Shown in pieces: positions 22,689 to 32,008 of a stretch of 64,000 nt of DNA; within the stretch, counting starts at the first letter, position 1; each line of letters opens with the position of its first letter. Source of the stretch: CAKRJP01 sp963597615 (GTDB taxonomy: Bacteria > Bacillota > Clostridia > Lachnospirales > Lachnospiraceae). The position numbers and the translations under genes are program-made. Location: assembly GCA_963597615.1 (NCBI GenBank), contig CAVBQS010000010.1, positions 1-64,000 on the forward strand, in the 5' to 3' direction. A model generated the notes under the pieces. That model was not told the DNA's origin. It worked only from the letters and a program-made list of their open reading frames with translations, and made no database searches.

Positions 22689-25634
22689 CTAATCATGAGA
22701 GCTAGAAGTAGAAGTAATACTTGCAGCGGTTCCCGTAACAACATTACTTTCACTGGACAATCCATAAAAATACTCTAAAATATCATTTCCTATCTGACAG
22801 GTATAAACAGAGGTGTAACCATTTGCAATACGAGTGGCAAAGGCAATCTGCTTTGTATTGTTCTGGTTGGCAAAGCCGATAAAGAGTGCATGGTCAGGAC
22901 TGGTCTCGCTTTCCTGGGCGGTACCTGTCTTTCCATAAACTTCCACGTCACTGGAATTGAGATTTGGGAAGTAAGTTGCATCTGCAACGGTAATTACCTG
23001 TCGCATTCCCTGATGAACGGCATTCCAAGTAGAAGCCTTCACATCCTCAATGGTATTTTTTACCTCAGGAGTGTAATCTTTTACCACATTTCCATCAGTG
23101 TCTGTCACTTTATCTAAGAGACTTAAATTATAAACAGTTCCTGAATTTGCCAATGCAGTAGCATATCTTGCTAGCTGACTGACGGTGTAGTTGTTGGTAC
23201 CTTGTCCAATAGCAGATGGAACGGAAGAATCATCGGAAATCTGTGGTTGAGATTCAGGAATCTCTATTCCACTGGTATCACCTAAACCAAACTTTTCTGC
23301 ATATTTTTTCATCTTGGATAATCCAAGCTCACTATTGTACTGGGTAGTGGTGATGGCCTTTCCATCTTCGTCTGTAGTCTGTACTTCTTCCTGGCTAAGA
23401 TTCCACCCTACCTGATAGAAGAAGACGTTACAAGAATTCTGTATTGCGGAAACTACATCCTGAGAACCATGTCCACTTGGGTAAATCCAACATTTGGGAT
23501 TGGGTTCTACCGAGGTAAAGATACCGCTACAATCAATAGTGGAATCCAGAGAAATCACGCCCTCTGTTAAGCCTACAATAGCTGTCAGAGGCTTGTAGGT
23601 AGATCCGGGAGCTGTTCTTTCCTGAGTGGCATTATTATAAAATGGTCTGGAAGAATCTGTAACCAATAGATTATAGTAGTCAGAATCCATATTATTTGCC
23701 AGACGATTATTGTCATATCCTGGGTAGGATACGCAAGCTAATACTTCTCCGGAGGTAGAATCGGTCATTACAAAAGATCCGGTACAAGGCTCTAATCCTA
23801 ACTGTCCAGGAGTAATCTCCAAAGAGCTAATCTTACTTGTGATAAAATCATAGGCTGCTAGCTTGCCAGAATTTAAGTTATTATAAGTTTCATCATCTTG
23901 ATCTAAAATTCCCTGCTCATAGAGAATCATACAAATCTGTCTTCCGGTAACTTCTCCGTTTTTAAACATATATTTGTAGATTAGCTTATCAAAATTATCA
24001 CCTGTTTTTATTTCATCTTTTATGTAGTTAACCAGTGCTTCGTAGGTCTCGCTGGAATCTGAATAGCTTCCCTTAGAAGATACATAATCTTTAAGCTGGG
24101 AGGTATCGACCCAATTCTTTGAAATGGCATAGGTGAGATAACTGTAGGCATTAATGGATTCGTCAGTGGTCCATGCTACATAGGTATCGTCAGTAGTGTC
24201 AATGGCATCACTCATAAGAATTCCGGTCTCGCTGGTTAAAAGATCTGTCACCAGATAATTTAAGTAAGCTTGCATTTCTCTAGGTTGATCCTTATAGGCT
24301 GCACTTGTGGAATCCTCCAGAGAAGAAATCACGGTATTCATTACAGACTCTTTTTTGTTCTGGAAAATAGCTGCCACTTCCTGTTCTGCTGTCTTTGCAT
24401 CGCTTTCAGAGAAATGGCTCATATCCACGATTTCATTATCAATAAAAGCATCGTAGACATCTCCCACCGCAATCTTTACGTCAGATCCGTCGGAAACAGA
24501 GGTTTTATCAAAATCTAAATCAGAAGTCATTTTAGCTAGAATAACTCCGGCCAATTCCTGCTCGATTACGTGATAGGCCACTTTTTGCAGATTGGCATCA
24601 ATGGTAAGATACACATCATTTCCAGCTTCCGGGTCATCTCCTTTTACGGTATCTATGACCTTACCTACACTATCAACGTAAAGCTTCTCCTCACCGTTCT
24701 TACCCTGAAGCTCCTTATCCATTACCTGCTCTAGGCCTGATTTTCCTACGGTAGCAGTCATGGTATATTCTTCCTGCTCTTCTTTAGTCAGGGCATCATA
24801 CTCTTCCTGGGAAATCTTTCCGGTATATCCTATAAGATTAGCAAAGCAATAGCTATCATTATAGCGCCGCAAAGATTCTTCCTCAATACTAATGCCTGTA
24901 AGAGTATCTGAGTTTTCCATAATATCTGCCACTGTTTCATCGCTGACATCTTCTGCAATGGTGGTGGTAATATATTTTTGATAACTATTCAAAGATAAAG
25001 CATAGCGGACATTGATCATTTTTAAAATTTCAGATCGGTCCATCTTTTCTTGATTGAGACCATATCCATAGGTATCGTCTGTACACAGATAATCAATTAA
25101 TCCCTGAGCCGTAATATTGGATTGCTTCTTACTCAGCTCGTCAATGGTTTGCTTCCCATATACGTCTGCAATAAAACGAAGTCTGGTAGTCTTATTTTCA
25201 CTGGAGAATTTATATTCATTATTATTATCTAAAATAATACCAAAACTATTTATAATGGAATCTCCGTTGGACTCTACAATATCAATGACAGAGGAAATAA
25301 CTTTATTAAGTTCTTTATTTTTTTTGGCAATGGTATCGTATTCTCCTGTATCCTCAATGGTTACAGAATAAGCCAGGGCATTGTAAGCTAAAAGATTTCC
25401 GTTCCGGTCATAAATGTTTCCCCGGGTTCCAGATACAGTTCTGGTTTTTTGAATCTGCAGCTTATAATCCTGGGCATAGGACTGGCCTTTCACAATCTGC
25501 AAATAAAAAACTCGTTGGACTAAAATTGCGGAAAGAATACAAAAGACCACTATTACAACAAATATTCTCGATTTTAATACTTCCGATACAGCGTCTTTAA
25601 AACGCTTCCATAATTTAGACAAATTTACTTGCAC
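22689..25634 (-). CDS. mrdA: Penicillin-binding protein 2 with a 250-residue insertion
   Basis: 981 residues, against 600-700 for typical PBP2. A membrane anchor (about 23-42) precedes the pedestal with SGTRGNIYDRNGNLLAYN. The transpeptidase motifs are S678-x-x-K681 (PGSTYK), S734-C-N736 and K902-T-G904. Between LTIDANLQKVAYHVIEQEL (about 343-361) and the strand FVMTDSTSGEVLACVSYPGY (about 621-640) lies a 250-residue insertion rich in acidic residues. It crosslinks glycan strands made by RodA during elongation. GTG 25634 is the longest start, but its ribosome site is too close; TTG 25622 is better spaced, so the first residues are uncertain. Confidence 0.93.
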   Translation of the reverse strand: MQVNLSKLWKRFKDAVSEVLKSRIFVVIVVFCILSAILVQRVFYLQIVKGQSYAQDYKLQIQKTRTVSGTRGNIYDRNGNLLAYNALAYSVTIEDTGEYDTIAKKNKELNKVISSVIDIVESNGDSIINSFGIILDNNNEYKFSSENKTTRLRFIADVYGKQTIDELSKKQSNITAQGLIDYLCTDDTYGYGLNQEKMDRSEILKMINVRYALSLNSYQKYITTTIAEDVSDETVADIMENSDTLTGISIEEESLRRYNDSYCFANLIGYTGKISQEEYDALTKEEQEEYTMTATVGKSGLEQVMDKELQGKNGEEKLYVDSVGKVIDTVKGDDPEAGNDVYLTIDANLQKVAYHVIEQELAGVILAKMTSDLDFDKTSVSDGSDVKIAVGDVYDAFIDNEIVDMSHFSESDAKTAEQEVAAIFQNKKESVMNTVISSLEDSTSAAYKDQPREMQAYLNYLVTDLLTSETGILMSDAIDTTDDTYVAWTTDESINAYSYLTYAISKNWVDTSQLKDYVSSKGSYSDSSETYEALVNYIKDEIKTGDNFDKLIYKYMFKNGEVTGRQICMILYEQGILDQDDETYNNLNSGKLAAYDFITSKISSLEITPGQLGLEPCTGSFVMTDSTSGEVLACVSYPGYDNNRLANNMDSDYYNLLVTDSSRPFYNNATQERTAPGSTYKPLTAIVGLTEGVISLDSTIDCSGIFTSVEPNPKCWIYPSGHGSQDVVSAIQNSCNVFFYQVGWNLSQEEVQTTDEDGKAITTTQYNSELGLSKMKKYAEKFGLGDTSGIEIPESQPQISDDSSVPSAIGQGTNNYTVSQLARYATALANSGTVYNLSLLDKVTDTDGNVVKDYTPEVKNTIEDVKASTWNAVHQGMRQVITVADATYFPNLNSSDVEVYGKTGTAQESETSPDHALFIGFANQNNTKQIAFATRIANGYTSVYTCQIGNDILEYFYGLSSESNVVTGTAASITSTSSSHD

Positions 25635-26133
25635 TCCTTTGTTCTTCCGCTTCTAGTCGACGGTTAATCTGTAAAATAATCTGATACATGGCCAGGGTGA
25701 TCAAAACCGTATAAACTAATTCCGGCATGATAGTATGAATCAGATAATATCCAAATGCAAAGGTTCCCTGAAGCATATACAGGCAGGTATAGTTGATCAC
25801 GCCAAACAAAAAATCGCTTACTGCAATAAGGACAATGGGTAATTTTATATCTTCATCAAAAAACATTTGACGGAAGCTTCCGTTTAAATATCCAAGAACT
25901 GCATAAATCAGCATGGAATATCCAAGAACACTGCCCCAAAATAGGTCGGCAAAAAGGCCAGAAAATAGACCTACAAACATTCCATGTTTACGGCCTCTCA
26001 TAAGTCCTAAGGAACAGGTTAGGATCAATAGTAGATTAGGTTTGATAGAACCTGGGGCAATTTTCGTAAATAGGGTACACTGCAACAAAAAGCTAACGAC
26101 TATCATAAGAAATGTAACAATTCTTCTTTTCAT
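25615..26133 (-). CDS. mreD: Rod shape-determining protein MreD
   Basis: 172 residues with about five membrane segments and the motif KPNLLLILTCSLGLMRGRKH, typical of MreD. It links MreC to the cytoplasmic MreB filament. It starts from ATG 26133 after AAAAGGAGG and overlaps the start of pbp2. Low sequence conservation is usual in this family, so context (between mreC and pbp2) is important evidence. Confidence 0.93.
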   Translation of the reverse strand: MKRRIVTFLMIVVSFLLQCTLFTKIAPGSIKPNLLLILTCSLGLMRGRKHGMFVGLFSGLFADLFWGSVLGYSMLIYAVLGYLNGSFRQMFFDEDIKLPIVLIAVSDFLFGVINYTCLYMLQGTFAFGYYLIHTIMPELVYTVLITLAMYQIILQINRRLEAEEQRSASKFV

Positions 26134-26148
26134 AGAACCTCCTTTTTG

Positions 26149-27009
26149 TTATTCGGAAGTTTCTGTAATATCCTCTTTGGTGGTTGTAATTACTAAAACT
26201 TCCTGTATATTTGTGAAATCTACTGCCGGGGTAATATAGCCAGACCTTGTAAGATTGTTGGAATCCACATTAATCTCGCTGACGTATCCAATTAAAAGTC
26301 CCTGGAGATATCGGTTGCTGACATGGGAGGTTACTACCTGCTCCCCTACCTGAATTTCATTGTCATTGTTGGCAAGTTTCTCAAAACGGATTTTTCCATC
26401 ATCCATTAACTGTAAGTCTCCCTGAACAATGCAAGTGTCAGAGGTTGAAAGCATCATACCGCTGATATTGCTGGAATCATCGATGACGGACCTAACTCTT
26501 GCATAGTTTGGCCCTACTTCTGTTACAATTCCGGCCAAACCACTTCCAGCCAATACGTTGGAATTGATTTTGACACCATCCTTGCTTCCCTTATCGATGG
26601 TAAAATCATCAAACCAGTTACTTCCGTTATTGGCAATAACCCGAGCCCCAATTTTTTCATAATCCGCATAATTGGCATCTAGTTTATATAAGTCTCTTAA
26701 ACGCTCCAATTCATATTGCTCTTGATTTAATCTTGTGTTATCAATGGTAAGTTCGTCTACTTTTGATTGAAGTTCCTCATTTTCCGCCTTCATCTCTTCC
26801 ATGGTTTTGAGATTATCAGATATGTCACTAATATACTGACCTACATAGGCAATTCCTTTTTGCATGGGAATTACGGTATAATTGGCAATAAAACCTAGAG
26901 GACCTCCGCCGCCAGTCACCTTCCAGATCCCACCTAAAAGGACACAGAGGATCACTACAAGGAGTAACCAATATTTACTTGGAAGAGTTGCCTGATTCTT
27001 GATTTTCAT
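26149..27009 (-). CDS. mreC: Rod shape-determining protein MreC
   Basis: 286 residues. A membrane anchor (about 11-29) is followed by a coiled coil (about 66-108: MEEMKAENEELQSKVDELTI) and the MreC beta-barrel pair, including ARVIANNGSNWFDDFTIDKG and the GSGLAGIVTEVGPNYARV segment. MreC scaffolds the elongasome outside the membrane and activates PBP2. It lies one base after the mreB stop. Confidence 0.95.
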   Translation of the reverse strand: MKIKNQATLPSKYWLLLVVILCVLLGGIWKVTGGGGPLGFIANYTVIPMQKGIAYVGQYISDISDNLKTMEEMKAENEELQSKVDELTIDNTRLNQEQYELERLRDLYKLDANYADYEKIGARVIANNGSNWFDDFTIDKGSKDGVKINSNVLAGSGLAGIVTEVGPNYARVRSVIDDSSNISGMMLSTSDTCIVQGDLQLMDDGKIRFEKLANNDNEIQVGEQVVTSHVSNRYLQGLLIGYVSEINVDSNNLTRSGYITPAVDFTNIQEVLVITTTKEDITETSE

Positions 27010-27010
27010 A

Positions 27011-28033
27011 CTATCTCATCCACCTATAATTTTCTTCTACCATTGAGTAAGCAAGTTTCTTTAATTCTTTTGATTCCATAATTTTTTTCAGCCCTATTAC
27101 AGAGCAAATATCTGGTTCCACAGAAGTTCTGGTTTTAATTCCGGTGGACCCTTCTATATAAGTCTCCAATCCAGCTGTATGGGCCACACCACCAGTTAGA
27201 AAAATCCCATTCTCATGAATGGCTTTTCGAACTTCTGGGGGAATTCTCCCAAGAAGGGATTGAATTCCTGCCACACATTCTAGTAAAGGCTCCTTCATGG
27301 CAGTTCTTACCAAATTAATGGAAATGGTCTTTTGCATAGGAACCCCTGTAATAAGATCCCGTCCGGAAACAGTCTGTACTTCATCGGATTCGCTGGTAAG
27401 TACACCAAAATCCTTTCTTAATTTTTCTGCTGTATGCATGCCAATTAGGAAATCATGGGTGTTTCGCACCAAATTTACAATAGCCCTGTCAAAACTAACG
27501 CCGCCGAACTTTAAAAGCTTATTATAGACTAGACCACCTTCTGCAACTACGGACTGCTCTATAGTTTCTCCACCAAAGTTTACAATAATAACGCCTTTGG
27601 TGTTTTGAACATCTAAGTTGAGGCCTATGGCATCTGCAATAGAACGTTCTACAATATTAATTTCCCTTGCCTTGGCATTGGAGTGAACTACCAGATCAAA
27701 GAAAGCCTTCTTTTGAACTTCGGTAATGTCCGTGGGCACAGCAATTACATACTCTGCACCTCTAGAATATCTTCTGCCTTTTTTCAAAAGGCTTTGCAAA
27801 AGATATTGCATGTCATTAAATCTTGAAATAACCCCTTCTTCCATGGGAAATGCTACTTCGATGCTCCCAGGAGTTCGCTCATACATATCGTAGGCTTCGT
27901 CCCCCACTGCCAAAATATCCGTCTTATCTTTAATGGCAATGGCATCTTTTTCCTTCCAAAAGGTGTTTTCATTTTTATCATAAACTTTGATCTCATAGGA
28001 TCCCAGATCAATTCCATAAATATTCTTAGCCAT
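27011..28033 (-). CDS. mreB: Cell-shape actin homologue MreB
   Basis: 340 residues. The actin-fold nucleotide-binding motifs are recognisable: YGIDLGSYEIKVYD (phosphate 1), GVIIVNFGGETIEQSVV (phosphate 2) and GIFLTGGVAHTAG (adenosine). Filaments guide cell-wall synthesis along the cylinder. The phosphate-1 loop carries GSYE rather than the GTxN seen in many MreB proteins, so it belongs to a more divergent clostridial branch. It heads the mreBCD-pbp2-rodA run, 3 bases after radC. Confidence 0.92.
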   Translation of the reverse strand: MAKNIYGIDLGSYEIKVYDKNENTFWKEKDAIAIKDKTDILAVGDEAYDMYERTPGSIEVAFPMEEGVISRFNDMQYLLQSLLKKGRRYSRGAEYVIAVPTDITEVQKKAFFDLVVHSNAKAREINIVERSIADAIGLNLDVQNTKGVIIVNFGGETIEQSVVAEGGLVYNKLLKFGGVSFDRAIVNLVRNTHDFLIGMHTAEKLRKDFGVLTSESDEVQTVSGRDLITGVPMQKTISINLVRTAMKEPLLECVAGIQSLLGRIPPEVRKAIHENGIFLTGGVAHTAGLETYIEGSTGIKTRTSVEPDICSVIGLKKIMESKELKKLAYSMVEENYRWMR

Positions 28034-28036
28034 TTA

Positions 28037-28741
28037 TTATAATCCTTTCTCCAGCATCCCCTCTTCCCGAAAACTAATGTAGCAATTATCTCCAATCACT
28101 ACATGATCTAAAAGATCGATTCCGATAAGTAGGCTTGCTTCACGAATCCTTTTAGTAACCAGTACATCTTCCCTGCTGGGAGTTGGGTCACCACTGGGAT
28201 GGTTATGTAAAATAATAATGGAAACTGCATTTTTTTGTAATGCTTCAATAAATAATTCTCTCGGTGTAATTAAGGAGGCGTTAACGGTTCCCTTTGAAAT
28301 GTTGGTCTCTCCAATTAATTTGGTTTTGGAATTCAACATCAAAAGCTTCATAATCTCTTGCTTTTCGTGACGCATTTCTTCCATATAATAATTTGCAATG
28401 GTCTCCGGGTCCGTAAAGCAAATAGAATCCGAGTAGGTGGTTTTTGCTAAGCGTTTTGCTAATTCAGAGATACAGGAAATCTGAACTGCCTTCACCTTGC
28501 CGATTCCTTTGATTTTCAAAAGTCTGTTTAGGTTAAACTGGTGAATGGCAAGAAGCCCAGATTCTCCGGCATTATAAAGAATGCGCCTGGAAAGTTCCAA
28601 AGCATTCTCGCCCCTAGTTCCAGTACGCAACAACACCGCCAATAGCTCTTCGTTGGTTAAGGAAGCAGCTCCTTTTTGCAGACATTTTTCATATGGACGT
28701 TCCTCTATAGGCAACGCCTTGATTGTAGTTGTTTGGTTCAT
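28037..28741 (-). CDS. radC: RadC-family JAB/MPN-domain protein
   Basis: 234 residues. A helix-hairpin-helix-like N-terminal region (LLKIKGIGKVKAVQ) precedes the JAMM metal site HNHPSGDPTPSREDV, with the family-typical LLDHVVIGDN end. Historically called a DNA repair protein, its role is disputed and the JAMM site suggests a peptidase or hydrolase. It sits directly before mreB, a conserved Firmicutes order; the maf gene often found upstream is absent. Confidence 0.93.
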   Translation of the reverse strand: MNQTTTIKALPIEERPYEKCLQKGAASLTNEELLAVLLRTGTRGENALELSRRILYNAGESGLLAIHQFNLNRLLKIKGIGKVKAVQISCISELAKRLAKTTYSDSICFTDPETIANYYMEEMRHEKQEIMKLLMLNSKTKLIGETNISKGTVNASLITPRELFIEALQKNAVSIIILHNHPSGDPTPSREDVLVTKRIREASLLIGIDLLDHVVIGDNCYISFREEGMLEKGL

Positions 28742-28774
28742 TTAATCCACAGATTCGTATGACATCTTAAGAAT

Positions 28775-29035
28775 TTATAAGAAACGATAAATGATAATAG
28801 CCAGAACAACCCCTATGATGCTGGCGATGCTGATATTGATAGAAAGTCCGAAGGTTAAAACTAAAACTCCAAGATCTAGGACAATGGGATCGTTTAATCC
28901 AAAGGACTGACCATAGGATAACCAGTTTAATGCTGATACATCCTTGGTAAGTGTACCAATAAATCCGCCAATGACAATTCCTGCCAAAAGCATCAAAAAT
29001 AAAGCCCAGGCGTTTTTACTTCCTGTTCCTTTCAT
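28775..29035 (-). CDS. DUF4321 small membrane protein
   Basis: 86 residues with two membrane segments (about 10-28 and 60-85) around the conserved WLSYGQSFGLNDPIVLDL core and TFGLSINI. This is the clostridial DUF4321 family, of unknown function, usually found near maf, radC and mreB as here. AGGAGGAG lies before ATG 29035. The location suggests an envelope role, but that is context only. Confidence 0.85.
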   Translation of the reverse strand: MKGTGSKNAWALFLMLLAGIVIGGFIGTLTKDVSALNWLSYGQSFGLNDPIVLDLGVLVLTFGLSINISIASIIGVVLAIIIYRFL

Positions 29036-29135
29036 AAATTATAAACTCCTCCTCGTTTTTAACAGCGTATATTTTATCACATTTGCCAAAACGTGTACAG
29101 ACGTATTGGGTTAGAATGAAAATTTAACAAAATCA

Positions 29136-30761
29136 TCACATTTTTTTGTAGCGACACATAATGGCCTCTGCCACTTTTATTCCATCCATGGCTGCGGAAG
29201 TAATTCCTCCGGCATAGCCTGCTCCTTCCCCACAGGGATATAAGCCGGCTACCGAACTTAAGAAATTTTCATTTCTTGTAATTCGCACCGGAGATGAGGT
29301 CCTGCTTTCTACCCCTGAAACCAGAGCATCCTCTCTTCCATATCCTGCAATCTTTTTATCGAAAGCTAGGATTCCCTCTTGTAGGGCATCTCCGATTTCT
29401 TCCGGGAAAATGCTTCGGACATTAGTCCAAAGGTAGGCCCCCTTCATCTGAGGCTGCAAGGATCCTTCCCTTTCTTTTTCTGGATCTGTGGCCTTATTTT
29501 TGCAAAAATCGCCAAAACGTTGCACGGGAATATTTCCCTTTCCGATTTCGAAGGCCTTCTCCTCCAAGTGTCTTTGAAATTCTAATCCGGAAAGGACGCC
29601 ATCTCCAGGAAAATCTTTTGGGGTCACTGTGGCAATCACAGCGCTGTTGGCATTTTCCCCATCTCGTTTGTGGTAGCTCATACCATTGACAGCCAATCTC
29701 CCCTTTTCAGAGGATGCATTTACCACGTAACCTCCCGGACACATACAGAAAGTATACACTCCCCGGCCATTGGAAGCCTTGGTCGAAAGCTTGTAGGCTG
29801 CTGCCGGAAGATCCTCATGCCCTGGCCCGTACTGAGACTCATTGATCATATTCTGGGGGTGTTCAACTCGCACTCCTACTGCAAAGGATTTCTGCTCCAT
29901 TGGGATTTTGTGTTTTAGTAACATTTCAAAAGTATCTCTAGCACTGTGGCCAATGGCAAGAACAGTGGCTTCCGTATCCAATTCCCAAACCTCTCCAGAC
30001 AAGGTATCTGTTACTTGAAGCCTAGATAGCTTTCCCGGTGTTTCTTCGTTAATAATAAAATCCGTCACCTGGGAATGGAATTTCACTTCTCCCCCCTGGG
30101 AGATAATATCTTTTCGAATTTTTTTTACGATCTTAGCCAGAACATCCGTACCTACGTGAGGTTTTTGCTGGTAGAGGATGGCAGGGTCTGCCCCAGCCTC
30201 CACAAAAAACTCCAAAATTTTTTGATTTCTTCCTTTGGGATCATTGACCAAGGTATTTAGTTTCCCATCGGAAAAGGTCCCTGCTCCCCCCTCTCCAAAT
30301 TGTACATTAGAATTTAAAGATAGGCTTCCTGTATTCCAAAATTTTTCCACATCTTTTTGTCTAGAGTCAACATCCAGGCCTCTCTCTAATAAGATGGGTC
30401 GAAAGCCATTTATAGCCAAAAAATATCCGCAAAAAAGCCCTGCGGGGCCAGTGCCAATAATCACAGGGCGATGTTTTAATTCTTCACAGCCACTGGGAGT
30501 AAATTCGTAAGTTACAGGTGCTTCCACATACCTTACATTGGTGTTTTTACATTTTTTTACAAGTTGAATTTCCTGCTTTGCCTTTACAGCAAGGGTATAG
30601 ACATAAAAAAGCTGGGGCTTTTTTCTTGCATCTATGGACTGTTTTTTAATCTCATAAGAAATAAGCTGATTCTCAGGAATGCGCAAAGTTTTTAATATTT
30701 TCTTTTCCAGATCTTTTTTACTATGGTGAATATCTAGTTTCAATTGGCTGATTTGAATCAT
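29136..30761 (-). CDS. Uncharacterised FAD-dependent dehydrogenase (COG2509 family)
   Basis: 541 residues from ATG 30761, which overlaps the stop of the upstream flavoprotein gene as ATGA. An N-terminal region (1-95) starts with ISQLKLDIHHSKKDLEKKIL. The FAD-binding dinucleotide fold follows (RPVIIGTGPAGLFCGYFLA), then GEGGAGTFSDGKL, and a C-terminal FAD contact (LYPCGEGAGYAGGITSAAMD). Substrate unknown. The tight overlap suggests that it and the next flavoprotein are made together, though no shared pathway is known. Confidence 0.88.
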   Translation of the reverse strand: MIQISQLKLDIHHSKKDLEKKILKTLRIPENQLISYEIKKQSIDARKKPQLFYVYTLAVKAKQEIQLVKKCKNTNVRYVEAPVTYEFTPSGCEELKHRPVIIGTGPAGLFCGYFLAINGFRPILLERGLDVDSRQKDVEKFWNTGSLSLNSNVQFGEGGAGTFSDGKLNTLVNDPKGRNQKILEFFVEAGADPAILYQQKPHVGTDVLAKIVKKIRKDIISQGGEVKFHSQVTDFIINEETPGKLSRLQVTDTLSGEVWELDTEATVLAIGHSARDTFEMLLKHKIPMEQKSFAVGVRVEHPQNMINESQYGPGHEDLPAAAYKLSTKASNGRGVYTFCMCPGGYVVNASSEKGRLAVNGMSYHKRDGENANSAVIATVTPKDFPGDGVLSGLEFQRHLEEKAFEIGKGNIPVQRFGDFCKNKATDPEKEREGSLQPQMKGAYLWTNVRSIFPEEIGDALQEGILAFDKKIAGYGREDALVSGVESRTSSPVRITRNENFLSSVAGLYPCGEGAGYAGGITSAAMDGIKVAEAIMCRYKKM

Positions 30762-31981
30762 TTCGCTGCTTCCTTTCCTGCCAGGTATCCCGTTGCAAAG
30801 GCCCACTGAAGATTGTAACCTCCGCAAATTCCATCAACGTCTAAAAGTTCTCCGGTAAGGTAAAGATTTTTAATATAGTTTGACTCTAGGTTAAGAGGCG
30901 AAACTTCTGTAGTTAGAACTCCTCCGGCACAAACCTGGGCTCTTTGAAATCCCATAGTATCTTCTATGAGAAATTCCTGATTTTTTATGGTAGCAATTAA
31001 TTTATCCCACTGGGATTTCTTTAAATCCTGAATAGGGATCCCTCCGGGTAAATGAGATTTTTTTAAGAATTCTGTCACTAATTTTCCGTTAAAAATTCCT
31101 GTCAAGAAAGCAACCAGGGTATGATCCCCCCTGGACTTTGTTTGCTGATGAATCCATAAATAGAAATCCTCATAGCTAAGTTCCGGAAGAAAATCCACAG
31201 CTACTTTGACAGCAATCTCTTCATAAAGGGCTTTTGCCACATATCTGCTAATCTGAAAAATAGGAATTCCAGATAGGCCATAGGCCGTTATTTGCAATTC
31301 TCCTGTATCACTGGCCACACATTGTCCCTTGATCAGAGCAGACACTTTTGCCTGAGCCCGAACTCCGGAAGCCTTTTTAAACGAAAAATTCTTTACTTTT
31401 AAGGGAACTAAAGAAGGCACTACCGGGGAAAGGTGATGCCCCAGGGACTTGGCAAATTCATAACTACTTCCATCAGATCCTAATTCCGGTTGAGCCTTTC
31501 CACCACAAGACAAAATCAAGGCATCTGCTTTTAAGACTTCTTTTTCTGTCTGAATCTCAAAAACATTATTTTTATGCCTAACTTTTAAGGCCTTGGTCCC
31601 TGTTTTAATAATCACCTTTTGATTTTTTACTTCCCCTATTAAAAGATTTACAAGAGTCTGGGCCTGGTCAGATCTAGGATAAATATAGCCTTCTCTGGAT
31701 TTTGTCATAAGGCCTAATTCAGCAAAAAATCCAAGGGTATCTTTGTAGTCAAATCTCTCAAGAATTTGAGGAACAATTGCATTATGATCACTCCGAAAAA
31801 AAGAGGGGCTCATATTCTCATTAGTAAGATTACAGCGACCATTTCCGGTGGCTAATAGTTTTTTCCCTAAGGCATCTTTTTGCTCTAAAATATAAATTTG
31901 TGCTTCTCTATTGGTTCTTGCAGCTTCAATAGCTGCCACCATTCCAGAGGCTCCCCCTCCAAGGATCACAATCTTCTTCAT
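30758..31981 (-). CDS. NAD(P)/FAD-dependent oxidoreductase (BaiN/HI0933 family)
   Basis: 407 residues. The Rossmann FAD motif IVILGGGASGMVAAIEAAR starts the protein, followed by the family signature GKKLLATGNGRCNLTN, LSCGGKAQPELGSDGSSY, and the C-terminal LLDVDGICGGYNLQWAFATG. BaiN of Clostridium scindens, a bile-acid reductase candidate, belongs to this family, but the family is broad and widely present, so that substrate should not be assumed. Confidence 0.9.
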   Translation of the reverse strand: MKKIVILGGGASGMVAAIEAARTNREAQIYILEQKDALGKKLLATGNGRCNLTNENMSPSFFRSDHNAIVPQILERFDYKDTLGFFAELGLMTKSREGYIYPRSDQAQTLVNLLIGEVKNQKVIIKTGTKALKVRHKNNVFEIQTEKEVLKADALILSCGGKAQPELGSDGSSYEFAKSLGHHLSPVVPSLVPLKVKNFSFKKASGVRAQAKVSALIKGQCVASDTGELQITAYGLSGIPIFQISRYVAKALYEEIAVKVAVDFLPELSYEDFYLWIHQQTKSRGDHTLVAFLTGIFNGKLVTEFLKKSHLPGGIPIQDLKKSQWDKLIATIKNQEFLIEDTMGFQRAQVCAGGVLTTEVSPLNLESNYIKNLYLTGELLDVDGICGGYNLQWAFATGYLAGKEAAK

Positions 31982-32008
31982 AAGTATTTATCTTCCATAC
32001 TAAGTGAT

